Both the position numbers and the translations under genes were made by a program. DNA of 64,000 nucleotides, from positions 59,162 through 123,161 of the forward strand of contig NZ_JJNZ01000030.1 of assembly GCF_000690055.1 (NCBI RefSeq). Direction: 5' to 3'. Under the pieces are notes generated by a model. The model was not told the origin of the DNA and made no database searches. It was given only the letters and a program-made list of their open reading frames with translations. The stretch is from Pseudoalteromonas fuliginea (GTDB lineage Bacteria; Pseudomonadota; Gammaproteobacteria; Enterobacterales; Alteromonadaceae). Shown here piece after piece: positions 29,063-37,114 of the stretch (the stretch's first letter is position 1; every line of letters begins with the position of its first letter).

Positions 29063-29084
29063 ATTTAAATTATTATAAATAATG

Positions 29085-29114
29085 AAACGGCGCTTTTTAG
29101 CGTCGTTTTTTTTG
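29085..29114 (+). terminator. dnaJ terminator
   Basis: AAACGGCGCT (29085-29094) pairs with AGCGTCGTTT (29099-29108) with one wobble pair, and is followed by a T run. Confidence 0.9.
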
Positions 29115-29161
29115 CTTTAAATTTTATTTTTGTTACTGTTAATAAAAAATGATTAAGTATT

Positions 29162-29623
29162 ATGACACCTGCAATCGATCTATTGAAAAAATCAAAAATC
29201 TCGTTTGATGTCTTAAGTTACGAGCACGACGCTAGCAATAGTCACTATGGGCTTGAAGCAGTTGAAAAGTTAAAGCTTAATAGCCATCAAGTATTTAAAA
29301 CATTAGTGCTTGAAACACATGAAGGCGAATTAATTGTTGCAGTAACACCTGTTTCTCAACAAATTCATTTAAAGCAATTGGCAAAATTAGCCTCATCTAA
29401 AAAGGTGGCGATGGCGGCTGCACAAAAAGTACAAGCCAGTACGGGGTATATTTTAGGAGGGGTAAGTCCACTGGGACAAAAAAAACGCCTCGCTACCTAC
29501 ATTCATGGTAGTGCATCACAGTTTGAGCACGTATATGTAAGTGCAGGAAAACGCGGTTTAGAAGTGAAATTAATGACAACCGATCTTATTACATTAACTG
29601 GTGCAAAACTGGGGATATTTTAA
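29162..29623 (+). CDS. ybaK: Cys-tRNA(Pro)/Cys-tRNA(Cys) deacylase YbaK
   Basis: A 153-residue trans-editing enzyme that hydrolyses Cys-tRNA(Pro) made by mistake by prolyl-tRNA synthetase. Conserved pieces are 'MTPAIDLLKKSKISF', 'HQVFKTLVLE', 'VAVTPVSQQIHLKQLAK' (with the catalytic Lys region), and 'GYILGGVSPLGQKKRLATYI', the diagnostic GGxSPxGxKK segment of YbaK/EbsC. It is a stand-alone gene after dnaJ with its own promoter region. Confidence 0.94.
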   Translation: MTPAIDLLKKSKISFDVLSYEHDASNSHYGLEAVEKLKLNSHQVFKTLVLETHEGELIVAVTPVSQQIHLKQLAKLASSKKVAMAAAQKVQASTGYILGGVSPLGQKKRLATYIHGSASQFEHVYVSAGKRGLEVKLMTTDLITLTGAKLGIF

Positions 29624-29725
29624 CTTTTTCTTTTTGACATTTACGGGGAGTCCATATAAGGCCCTAGTTTCCAGATTATGAGTTTGCCGCTTTAATAATT
29701 ATTAACTACAGTCAAATAACCCATC

Positions 29726-30151
29726 ATGCATAAGTTATGGCAGTATATGAATTTTTCTGATGTTGATTATTTTGCGGTATTAATTGCCGCGCTCTCTTGC
29801 TTTATGCTTGGCGGCATTTGGTATTCAAATAAAATGTTTAAACAAGCTTGGCTTGAAAGTTGTGGTTTAACAGAGCTAGATTTGCAATCAGCAGATCCAA
29901 AATTAATTTTTGGAGGGAGCTTTTTATTATCTTTTATAGCCACTTTTTTGCTTGCATTGTTTCTAGGTGAAAACCCTAACGTTGGTGAAAGTGTAGGAAC
30001 TGGATTTATTATCGGTGTATTTTGGGTTAGTAGTTCACTTGGGCTTAGTTATATTTTTGAGCAACGGCCGATGAAGCTGTTTTTAATTAATGGTAGTTTT
30101 CATATTTTACAATTTTCTTTAATGGGCCTAATTTTGGGTATTTGGCCTTAG
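29726..30151 (+). CDS. DUF1761-family membrane protein
   Basis: A 141-residue membrane protein with four hydrophobic helices. The opening 'DYFAVLIAALSCFMLGGIWY' followed by 'SNKMFKQAW' is the DUF1761 signature, where small two- to four-helix proteins keep a Gly-x-x-Trp-Tyr motif in the first helix. The function of the family is not known. It lies 42 bases upstream of a small zinc-ribbon gene on the same strand and may be co-transcribed. Two in-frame Met residues (1 and 8) leave the start slightly uncertain. Confidence 0.82.
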   Translation: MHKLWQYMNFSDVDYFAVLIAALSCFMLGGIWYSNKMFKQAWLESCGLTELDLQSADPKLIFGGSFLLSFIATFLLALFLGENPNVGESVGTGFIIGVFWVSSSLGLSYIFEQRPMKLFLINGSFHILQFSLMGLILGIWP

Positions 30152-30193
30152 TCTTGTTACACTTTAGGTATTACTTTGAATTAATGACTAATT

Positions 30194-30445
30194 ATGGCTA
30201 AACCAAATAAAAAAGGGCCAACAAAAACGGTTGATATTTTTTGTTCTGCTTGCAAAACCCCCTTATTTAAGTATCGAAAGGGCGGTAAAGGAGCGCTTGT
30301 TAAATGTTTTATAGAACGTATTAGCCAAAATTTCACAAAAGAGCCCTGTATTTGCCCTAACTGTAATCGTCCTTTTGCAAGGCCTGCTGTGATAAGAGGG
30401 ATACCCGCTTATAAAATTATTGGTGGTAAAGTTACATTTAAATAA
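30194..30445 (+). CDS. Small conserved zinc-ribbon protein
   Basis: An 83-residue basic protein with two CxxC pairs, 'FCSACKTPLFKYRKGGKG' and 'CICPNCNRPFARP', spaced as in a rubredoxin-like zinc ribbon. The segment 'GALVKCFIERISQNF' lies between. Ribbon proteins of this size often bind nucleic acid or assist other proteins; nothing more specific can be read. The good length conservation of the motif and a normal ATG start support it as a real gene. No assigned family is recalled. Confidence 0.7.
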   Translation: MAKPNKKGPTKTVDIFCSACKTPLFKYRKGGKGALVKCFIERISQNFTKEPCICPNCNRPFARPAVIRGIPAYKIIGGKVTFK

Positions 30446-30595
30446 GCATATTGCTTATACGGACATATGCCCTTGTTAGAATTTATCATCTTGATAGAAT
30501 CGCCCGGTTTTGCTGTTTCAATGAATGAAAAAATACCCTCCCCACGGATCGGGCCAGTTTTTTGGGTTATTTAAAAATGGATAAAGGATAGTTTC

Positions 30596-30859
30596 GTGAT
30601 AGCACTCTTATTTGACATCATAGGTATGACAGGTACTTTTTTAGTCGTTGGCTCATTCTTTTTACTGCAGCTAGGTAAAACATCTCCAACTAGCTTAATG
30701 TACAATATGATGAATTTAACAGGGGCCATTTTATTGTTGATCAGCCTTTGTTATAACTTTAACTTAGCCAGTTTTGTAATCGAAATATTCTGGATTGCAG
30801 CGTCATTAATTGGTTTATACAAATATGTTAAAAATCGAAGAGCTGTAACTGCAAGCTAA
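30596..30859 (+). CDS. CBU_0592-family small membrane protein
   Basis: An 87-residue protein with three hydrophobic helices ('IIGMTGTFLVVGSFFLLQLG', 'YNMMNLTGAILLLISLCYNF', 'IEIFWIAASLIGLYKYV'). It resembles the CBU_0592 family, a widespread membrane domain of unknown function. The start is GTG at 30596 with AAAGGA seven bases upstream. It stands alone between a hairpin-rich spacer and a repeat-like element. Confidence 0.75.
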   Translation: MIALLFDIIGMTGTFLVVGSFFLLQLGKTSPTSLMYNMMNLTGAILLLISLCYNFNLASFVIEIFWIAASLIGLYKYVKNRRAVTAS

Positions 30860-30880
30860 TTTAGCGAATAGATAATGCTC

Positions 30881-31089
30881 TATATCAATTTGCAATAATA
30901 CGTTATCAATTTAAGGGATAAAGCCTGAGGCTAACAGAAGTCAAAACTTCTGATTTATAACGCCATGGATGCAGTAGATAAAGCAATGCAGAAGTCATTG
31001 CTGGGAACAACGAAATAACGAATTTTTACCTTGTTATCGGCAATGTTTACTACCTCAAAATAGATAATTTAATGAAGTGAATTGGTATA
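30881..31089. repeat. Candidate dispersed or MITE-like element with TATACCAATT-type ends
   Basis: TATATCAATT (30881-30890) and AATTGGTATA (31080-31089) are inverted ends matching at 9 of 10 positions around about 190 non-coding bases. TATACCAATT-type ends are common on dispersed intergenic repeats in Alteromonadales and Vibrionales genomes, as far as I recall. No reading frame is present inside. The region 30860-31222 has no gene. Confidence 0.45.
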
Positions 31090-31092
31090 ATA

Positions 31093-31130
31093 AAAATCAC
31101 CGTGAATATTTTTGTTTGCGGTGATTTTTT
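31093..31130. terminator. Hairpin with T run
   Basis: AAAATCACCG (31093-31102) pairs with CGGTGATTTT (31119-31128) and is followed by more T, after the repeat-like element and before the sensor kinase gene. Confidence 0.7.
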
Positions 31131-31234
31131 GTTTTTACTCGCTCTGATTTTTGTTAACAAAAGTTTATATCGCTATGGCCAATAAGCCGTTAAACTAGGT
31201 TCTTTAAATTCATCAGGTTATTTTGTGGGTCAGT

Positions 31235-32965
31235 ATGTTTTCTCTTTCTAAAAGAATCATTATTACTTGTATATTACCCATATTTATTTTGTTGATATCA
31301 TTTTTTCTCGGACGAATTCATGATATTGAGCAAGCAAACCTTCAGGCTGAACGCCAAGTTACTCAATTAAATAATTATATTGATACTGAACTTGCACGCT
31401 TTTCTGCGATCCCAGAGTTATTAACTTATAATGAGTTGATGATAAGTTTTGTATCAGGATCACCACAACATTATAGCGCAATTAATAATTATCTAGCTGA
31501 TATTCAGCAAGCCAGCGGTGCGTCTGACATCTTTGTGTTGGATACGCAAGGTGATGTTATTGCAAGTAGTAATTGGCAGACTGATTACACTTTTTTGGGC
31601 AGTAACTATGCTTTTAGACCCTATTTTAAACGTGCTTTTACGGATGATAAAGTGGCCTATTTTGCACTTGGTATACGTTCAAATAAACGAGGCATATATT
31701 TTTCACAAGCAGTTTATAGTGATAATAAAGCCATTGGAGTAGTGGTTTTAAAAGTTAATGTAAGTAAGTTCGAAAATGATAGAGAGTTGCTAAATACGTC
31801 GAAAGGGAGCCATTTTTATTTACAACTTCCCGATCACGTTATTGCCATGTCTGATATTGAACAGTGGCGTTTGAATAGCTTTACTCAGCTCGGAGTTACT
31901 GCAAAGCAGGAGATTAAATCTAGCCGTTCTTATCTGGATCATCAACCAATATACATAAAGCAGCATCAGTCTCAGAGCCAAGGTACGACGCAATTTAAAA
32001 TTGATAAACAGCGATATGTTTCGTCCTCAATGAAACTCAATAACCTTAATGCCACAATGCATATTCTTGTCGATGTATCAAAGGTCGATAGCGCACAAAT
32101 ATCGCGCTTATTTTGGGTTATTATTATCTACAGTTTTATAATTATTATTGGGTATAGCTTATTAGCTCGTTTTGCTGGATATAAAAAATTACTTTATTCA
32201 AGGCATAGTCTTGAGCAAAAAGTAATAGAGCGTACCCAAACGCTTGAAAAGGTACAAACGGCTTTAGTGCAATCAGCTAAACTGGCTACTATAGGGCAGC
32301 TGAGTGCTGGTATAAATCATGAAATAAACCAACCTCTTAGTGCAATTAATACATACCTAGCAAGTGCTAAGCGGCTATTAGCAAAAGGTAATTACGAAGC
32401 CTTAAGTCAAAGTTTGGTTATTATTGAAGGGCTAGTCGAGCGAGTGCATAAAATTGTGGGGCAGCTGAAGCACTTTAGTAAACCATCAGGGATGCAATTA
32501 AGGCCATACCCGCTTGCTGCGCTTGTTAATAATGCATTAATGATTTCTAGCGCGCAGTTAAAGCAAGACAATGTGCAGGTGCAGCCCCCGCAATTTGATG
32601 AAGCAGTCATCGTCTGGGTTGATGCTCTTAAGTTTGAACAAGTGCTGGTTAATTTAATTACCAATGCCAGCCAAGCTATGAATGGTGCTGTTGAACGTAA
32701 TTTGACCTTCAATTTGGAGTGTTTTGAAGAACGCGTTAAATTCTCTATTTTAGACACCGGTTCGGGTATTGAACAACATGTATTTAGTCATTTATTTGAG
32801 CCCTTTTACAGCACTAAAGATAACAAAGGTCTCGGTTTAGGGTTATCAATATCAAAACAGATTATTGATTCATTTAATGGCTCTTTAAGCGCACACAATA
32901 GATTGCAAGGTGGGGCTGAATTTATTATTAGTCTTTCAAGTAAGCAGGGGGATAAGCATGATTGA
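31235..32965 (+). CDS. DctB-type sensor histidine kinase
   Basis: A membrane histidine kinase; ATG 31235 gives 576 residues, and an in-frame TTG at 31223 is an alternative. A membrane helix (about 6-25) is followed by a periplasmic double-Cache sensor ('SDIFVLDTQGDVIASSNWQT', 'YAFRPYFKRAFT'), a second helix at about 288-310, and a coiled segment. The HisKA motif 'GINHEINQPLSAINTYL' carries the phospho-His. The HATPase boxes are 'NLITNASQAM', 'DTGSGI' and 'GLGLGLSISKQII'. This is the DctB layout, which senses C4-dicarboxylates in relatives. Its 3' end overlaps the response regulator by eight bases. Confidence 0.9.
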   Translation: MFSLSKRIIITCILPIFILLISFFLGRIHDIEQANLQAERQVTQLNNYIDTELARFSAIPELLTYNELMISFVSGSPQHYSAINNYLADIQQASGASDIFVLDTQGDVIASSNWQTDYTFLGSNYAFRPYFKRAFTDDKVAYFALGIRSNKRGIYFSQAVYSDNKAIGVVVLKVNVSKFENDRELLNTSKGSHFYLQLPDHVIAMSDIEQWRLNSFTQLGVTAKQEIKSSRSYLDHQPIYIKQHQSQSQGTTQFKIDKQRYVSSSMKLNNLNATMHILVDVSKVDSAQISRLFWVIIIYSFIIIIGYSLLARFAGYKKLLYSRHSLEQKVIERTQTLEKVQTALVQSAKLATIGQLSAGINHEINQPLSAINTYLASAKRLLAKGNYEALSQSLVIIEGLVERVHKIVGQLKHFSKPSGMQLRPYPLAALVNNALMISSAQLKQDNVQVQPPQFDEAVIVWVDALKFEQVLVNLITNASQAMNGAVERNLTFNLECFEERVKFSILDTGSGIEQHVFSHLFEPFYSTKDNKGLGLGLSISKQIIDSFNGSLSAHNRLQGGAEFIISLSSKQGDKHD

Positions 32966-34322
32966 TAGTTTGTTGTGTAAACACATTATAGTGATTGATG
33001 ATGAAGCGATGATCAGAGATTCGCTAAAACAACTACTCACACTAGAAGGTTATACAGTAGAGTGTTTTAACGACGCAAGTACGGCTCTTAGTAAGCTTAG
33101 CCGACGGTATAATGGAATTGTGCTTAGCGATATTAATATGCCCACAATGAACGGTTTAACTTTACTCGAGCAAATCACAGCCTTTGACAGTGAGCTTCCT
33201 GTGATATTTTTAACCGGCTATGCCGACGTGTCCATTGCGGTAAAAGCGATGCAATTAGGGGCATACGATTTATTCGAAAAACCGCTGAACGAACACTTAC
33301 TTGATTGTATTGCCAGAGCTTGTGATAAGCGCAGTCTTGTTATGGAAAATCGCGCATTAAAAGTGGTTGTGCAAAAAGCATCTGCGCCGGGTGTACGTAT
33401 ATTGGGGGATACGCCCAAAATGCAACATATGATGCATTTATTAAATACAGTAATAGATACGCCAACAGATATAATGATTGAAGGCGAAACCGGCACAGGA
33501 AAAGAGCTCGTAGCACGCTATTTACATGATCAGAGTATTCGTTCGAGTTGTAACTTTGTGGCGATTAACTGTGGGGCTGTACCAGAGCAATTAATAGAAA
33601 GTGAACTGTTTGGCGCAGCAAGTGGAGCATACACGGGTGCTACGCAAAGCCGTAAAGGTAAGTTTGAATATGCACAAGGCGGTACGGTCTTTTTAGATGA
33701 AATAGAAAGTACCCCAATGTCGCTGCAAGTTAAATTACTGCGCGTTTTAGAAGAGCGAAAAGTGACACCAGTGGGCGATAATAAAGCCATTGATTTAGAT
33801 ATAAGAATTGTAGCTGCGACAAAAGTTGATTTACTTTCCTTGGTGGAGAAAGGGGAATTTAGAGCTGATTTATATTACAGGTTGAGCTTAGTTAAAGTTA
33901 ATATCCCGCCATTACGTGATCGCAAAGCCGATATATTACTTTTGTTTAAGCATTTTAGTTCCATTGCTGCAACGCGCTATCACAAGCCTCCAGCACCCCT
34001 GAACAGCGAAATACAACAGCGCTTAGTTGCTTATGATTGGCCTGGTAATGTAAGAGAGCTCAGAAACCAAGCCGAACGTGCGGTATTACTTGGCGCCGAA
34101 CTTGCCTTTACCGAGGTGAATACGCAGCAGTTTGGTGGATTATCTCCTGATTTGAGCTTATCAGAAAAAGTGGCTTTTTATGAGCAATCACTGATTGAAT
34201 ATGCGCTTGAGCAAAATCATGGAAGCATCAAAAATACCATGGAAACACTGCAAATTGCGCGTAAAACACTTTACGATAAAATGAGTAAATATAATCTCAA
34301 TCGAGATATGTTTACGGAATAG
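32958..34322 (+). CDS. DctD-type sigma54-dependent response regulator
   Basis: The start is ATG 32958 (454 residues) with AGGGGGA just upstream; a longer frame reaching into the kinase gene lacks family character. The receiver domain has acidic 'IDDE' and phospho-Asp58 ('LSDINMPTMNG'). The AAA+ domain has Walker A 'GETGTGKE', Walker B 'GGTVFLDEIE' and the sigma54 loop 'GAYTGA' (GAFTGA with Tyr). The C-terminal Fis-type helix-turn-helix is 'GSIKNTMETLQIARKTLYDK'. It forms an operon with the kinase and probably activates the sigma54 promoter of the porin/symporter genes downstream. Confidence 0.93.
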   Translation: MIDSLLCKHIIVIDDEAMIRDSLKQLLTLEGYTVECFNDASTALSKLSRRYNGIVLSDINMPTMNGLTLLEQITAFDSELPVIFLTGYADVSIAVKAMQLGAYDLFEKPLNEHLLDCIARACDKRSLVMENRALKVVVQKASAPGVRILGDTPKMQHMMHLLNTVIDTPTDIMIEGETGTGKELVARYLHDQSIRSSCNFVAINCGAVPEQLIESELFGAASGAYTGATQSRKGKFEYAQGGTVFLDEIESTPMSLQVKLLRVLEERKVTPVGDNKAIDLDIRIVAATKVDLLSLVEKGEFRADLYYRLSLVKVNIPPLRDRKADILLLFKHFSSIAATRYHKPPAPLNSEIQQRLVAYDWPGNVRELRNQAERAVLLGAELAFTEVNTQQFGGLSPDLSLSEKVAFYEQSLIEYALEQNHGSIKNTMETLQIARKTLYDKMSKYNLNRDMFTE

Positions 34323-34355
34323 TTGTGCGGATTTAGTGACAACATGTATTTCTAA

Positions 34356-34375
34356 GTGTGCGGTTAACCGCACAC
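34356..34375. promoter_or_regulatory. Perfect 20-bp palindrome, candidate activator site
   Basis: GTGTGCGGTT followed by its exact complement AACCGCACAC, centred about 98 bases upstream of the expected start of the sigma54 promoter. A half-like TTGTGCGG lies at 34323-34330. The position suits an enhancer site for the DctD-type activator; no T run follows, so it is not an obvious terminator. Confidence 0.6.
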
Positions 34376-34436
34376 GCTTGTGTAAATAATAACAGCAATT
34401 TTTTTTAAGGTTATGAAAAAAAAGGTTTTTATATCA

Positions 34437-34452
34437 TTGGCAGTAAATTTGC
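34437..34452 (+). promoter_or_regulatory. Sigma54 (-24/-12) promoter
   Basis: TTGGCAGTAAATTTGC has GG and GC separated by exactly ten bases and matches TGGCAC-N5-TTGC at all but one fixed position. It lies 47 bases upstream of the porin ATG. Confidence 0.8.
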
Positions 34453-34498
34453 CTTATTAGAGCCGACAATAAGTTGATTCTAATAATTAGGACGCACA

Positions 34499-35455
34499 AT
34501 GATAAAAACAACACACCTATCTACTTTGCTTATACCCCTGAGTAGTTTAGCAATATTGCCCAGTATTACTTTAGCCGCTGATTATACCGTTTACGGTAAA
34601 GCAGAAGTTCAAATCGCAAATACCGACACTGGTATTATGCGCTACGCCAAAGAAGGTACGCAAATTGAAGCGCCTTTTTCTCGTATTGGTATAAAAGGTC
34701 AGCATAAATTAAATGAATACTTAAGTGCAGTTTTTAAATACGAAGTACAGGTGAAGGGCTTTGAAGAGGATGATACAGAAGAGCCCTTTACAGCACGTAA
34801 TACTTATTTGGGTCTAAAAGGGGCGTTTGGTGAAATCGTTATAGGTAGAAACGATACGCGCTTTAAATACTCCGAAGGAAAATTAGATAACTTCAATGAA
34901 ACCCAAGGTGATATGGCGCAGGTAATTGCTGGGCAAGATCGGCTTGGTGATACGCTTACATACACATCTCAATATTGGTCTAATGCTCAGTTTTCGTTTA
35001 CCTATGCTCCAAAAGACGATAATAAAAATAACAAAGCAGGGTTTGCAGCGACGCTAATCTACGGTGACCGTAATTTAAATAATACACCTTATTACGTCTC
35101 ATTAAGTAGGGTTGATTCTTTGAACAATATTACAGCTAGCCGAATCGTGGGCGTGTATAAATTTGAGAAATTACAGCTAGGTGCACTGTACCAACATTCG
35201 GAATCAGTTGATGAGACTAAGTCAGGCAACGGTTATGTATTAAGTGCAAGTTATACAATTGATAAATGGGTTCCAAAATTACAATTTGCTAAAGATGACT
35301 CTGCAATTCGTCAAGAGTCAAAAGCGATTCAGTGGAGTACTGGACTTGACTATGTCTTTGACAAGCAAACCACAGCGTATCTTTTGTATACCGATTTAGA
35401 TCTCCAAGAAAATGCGGATAATAGTGTCGCACTTGGTCTCAAGTACAAATTTTAA
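34499..35455 (+). CDS. Gram-negative general porin
   Basis: A 318-residue trimeric-type porin. A signal peptide (1-26, ending 'ITLAA') is followed by 'DYTVYGKAEVQIANTDTG' and the loop region 'TARNTYLGLKGAFGEIVIGR' with 'NDTRFKYSEGK', as in OmpC-like porins of this group. The C-terminal strand is 'NSVALGLKYKF' with terminal Phe. It lies nine bases upstream of an SLC13 symporter gene, so outer- and inner-membrane uptake steps are co-transcribed. The sigma54 promoter suggests induction by the upstream two-component system. Confidence 0.9.
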   Translation: MIKTTHLSTLLIPLSSLAILPSITLAADYTVYGKAEVQIANTDTGIMRYAKEGTQIEAPFSRIGIKGQHKLNEYLSAVFKYEVQVKGFEEDDTEEPFTARNTYLGLKGAFGEIVIGRNDTRFKYSEGKLDNFNETQGDMAQVIAGQDRLGDTLTYTSQYWSNAQFSFTYAPKDDNKNNKAGFAATLIYGDRNLNNTPYYVSLSRVDSLNNITASRIVGVYKFEKLQLGALYQHSESVDETKSGNGYVLSASYTIDKWVPKLQFAKDDSAIRQESKAIQWSTGLDYVFDKQTTAYLLYTDLDLQENADNSVALGLKYKF

Positions 35456-35464
35456 GGGCAAATT

Positions 35465-36934
35465 ATGACTCAGAAAATTATAAAAAACGAGCCAGTGAAA
35501 AATACATTAACGCAAAAAATTATATTATGGCTTGGCCCTGCTGTAATGCTATTAACGTGCTTGATAGACCCTCCTAGTGGTATGTCTGGTCTTGCATTTA
35601 AAACCGCAGGGTTAGCTTTTTGGATGGCATCGTGGTGGGTTAGTGAAGTTGTGCCAATACCTGCAACATCATTATTGCCACTTGTTATATCGCCGATTGC
35701 TGATATAGCACCTATAAAAAGTACCGCAGCGCCTTATGCGCACCCCTTAATATTTTTATTTTTAGGTGGTTTTTTGATCTCCATTGCGATGGAACGTTGG
35801 GGGCTACATAAACGGATCGCGTTAACGACGATGCTTTATGCGGGTAAAAAGCCGAGTTTACAGATTTTAGCCATGATGTTGGTGACAGCATTTTTATCTA
35901 TGTGGATGTCAAATACTGCAACGACAGTAATGATGCTACCAATTGCACTTTCAATCATACACTTAGTGAGCGAATCAAACTCAGAGGATGATGGATTTGC
36001 TAAAGCACTTTTGTTATCTATTGCATATGGTGCGAGCATTGGAGGAATTGCAACACTAATAGGTACACCGCCGAATGCCTTAATGGCGGCCTATTTGTCA
36101 GAAAGCTATCAAATCGAAATAGGGTTTGGTCAATGGATGCTTGTTGGTGTTCCGTTAGCAATTGTTATGTTGATAGTATGTTGGGTTTGGCTCACAAAAT
36201 TCAGCTACAAGGTTGATGAAAAAACAGAACATTTACACGACAGTAAATCTGTTTTTATAAAAGAACTGACGACCCTTGGTCCTTTGCAGCGTGCTGAAAA
36301 AGGGGTGTTTTATGTGTTTGTATTAGCCGCTCTTTGTTGGGTTTTTAGACCTTTACTCGCTGATTTTTATGGACTTAAAATTTCAGATACAGCAATAGCA
36401 ATAGCGGCTGCATTGTTATTATTTGTTTTACCAGCCAATAAAGGCAGTGATGAACGAATTTTAGATTGGGTGAGTGCATCGAAAGTACCATGGGGAGTAC
36501 TATTATTATTTGGAGGAGGGTTATCACTCGCTTCGCAAATAAAATCATCTGGCTTAGCACAATACATTGCGCATTTAATTGAAGGTGCAAGCGCAATACC
36601 TCTGGTTATGGCTGTATTAGTGGTTGTTGCGTTAATTACATTTTTAACCGAAATAACCAGTAACACGGCTACTGCCGCTGGTTTTTTACCTCTTTTAGGC
36701 CCTGTTGCGGAAAGTATTTTCGGATCGCCTTTAGTTTGGGTTATTCCAGCAGCTATTGCATGTAGCTGTGCGTTTATGATGCCAGTGGCAACACCACCAA
36801 ATGCAATTGTTTTTGGCTCGGGAAAAATACAAATACGAGATATGATAAAAGCAGGGTTTATGCTTAATATTATTGCGATAATTTTAATTACATTAGTGAC
36901 GATGACTATTGCAGCAAAAGTATTTAATTTTTAA
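35465..36934 (+). CDS. SLC13/DASS-family Na+-coupled anion symporter
   Basis: A 489-residue membrane transporter with about 11-12 helices. It has both Ser-Asn-Thr motifs that bind sodium and substrate: 'MSNTATTVMMLPIALSI' (first half) and 'TSNTATAAGFLPLLGPV' (second half). The matching Thr-Pro-Pro loops are 'GTPPNALMAAYL' and 'ATPPNAIVFGSG'. The family takes up di- and tricarboxylates or sulfate. With a DctB/DctD-type system and porin alongside, a C4-dicarboxylate is the best guess. A 13-bp hairpin follows. Confidence 0.92.
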   Translation: MTQKIIKNEPVKNTLTQKIILWLGPAVMLLTCLIDPPSGMSGLAFKTAGLAFWMASWWVSEVVPIPATSLLPLVISPIADIAPIKSTAAPYAHPLIFLFLGGFLISIAMERWGLHKRIALTTMLYAGKKPSLQILAMMLVTAFLSMWMSNTATTVMMLPIALSIIHLVSESNSEDDGFAKALLLSIAYGASIGGIATLIGTPPNALMAAYLSESYQIEIGFGQWMLVGVPLAIVMLIVCWVWLTKFSYKVDEKTEHLHDSKSVFIKELTTLGPLQRAEKGVFYVFVLAALCWVFRPLLADFYGLKISDTAIAIAAALLLFVLPANKGSDERILDWVSASKVPWGVLLLFGGGLSLASQIKSSGLAQYIAHLIEGASAIPLVMAVLVVVALITFLTEITSNTATAAGFLPLLGPVAESIFGSPLVWVIPAAIACSCAFMMPVATPPNAIVFGSGKIQIRDMIKAGFMLNIIAIILITLVTMTIAAKVFNF

Positions 36935-36969
36935 ACAAACTTAAACTTAGCTTATAGCTATCTCAATAT

Positions 36970-37011
36970 GAGTCGTTTTGCCTATCATCTCAGTGCTGGG
37001 CAAAACGACTC
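36970..37011 (+). terminator. 13-bp hairpin after the symporter gene
   Basis: GAGTCGTTTTGCC (36970-36982) pairs perfectly with GGCAAAACGACTC (36999-37011). There is no strong T run, so it is a weak terminator or an RNA-stabilising end. Confidence 0.6.
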
Positions 37012-37114
37012 TTAATGCTTACTTGTTTGGCTATTATAGCTAAATTAGTGTGATTGCTCGAAAAACAGTTCAGGGTTATTATCTGTAGTAACTTTGAAAA
37101 TTGAGTAACCTACT

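Noticed and set aside
32910..32957. Longer start for the sigma54 response regulator
   Set aside because: It would lie in the kinase coding end and lacks a ribosome site; ATG 32958 has AGGGGGA.
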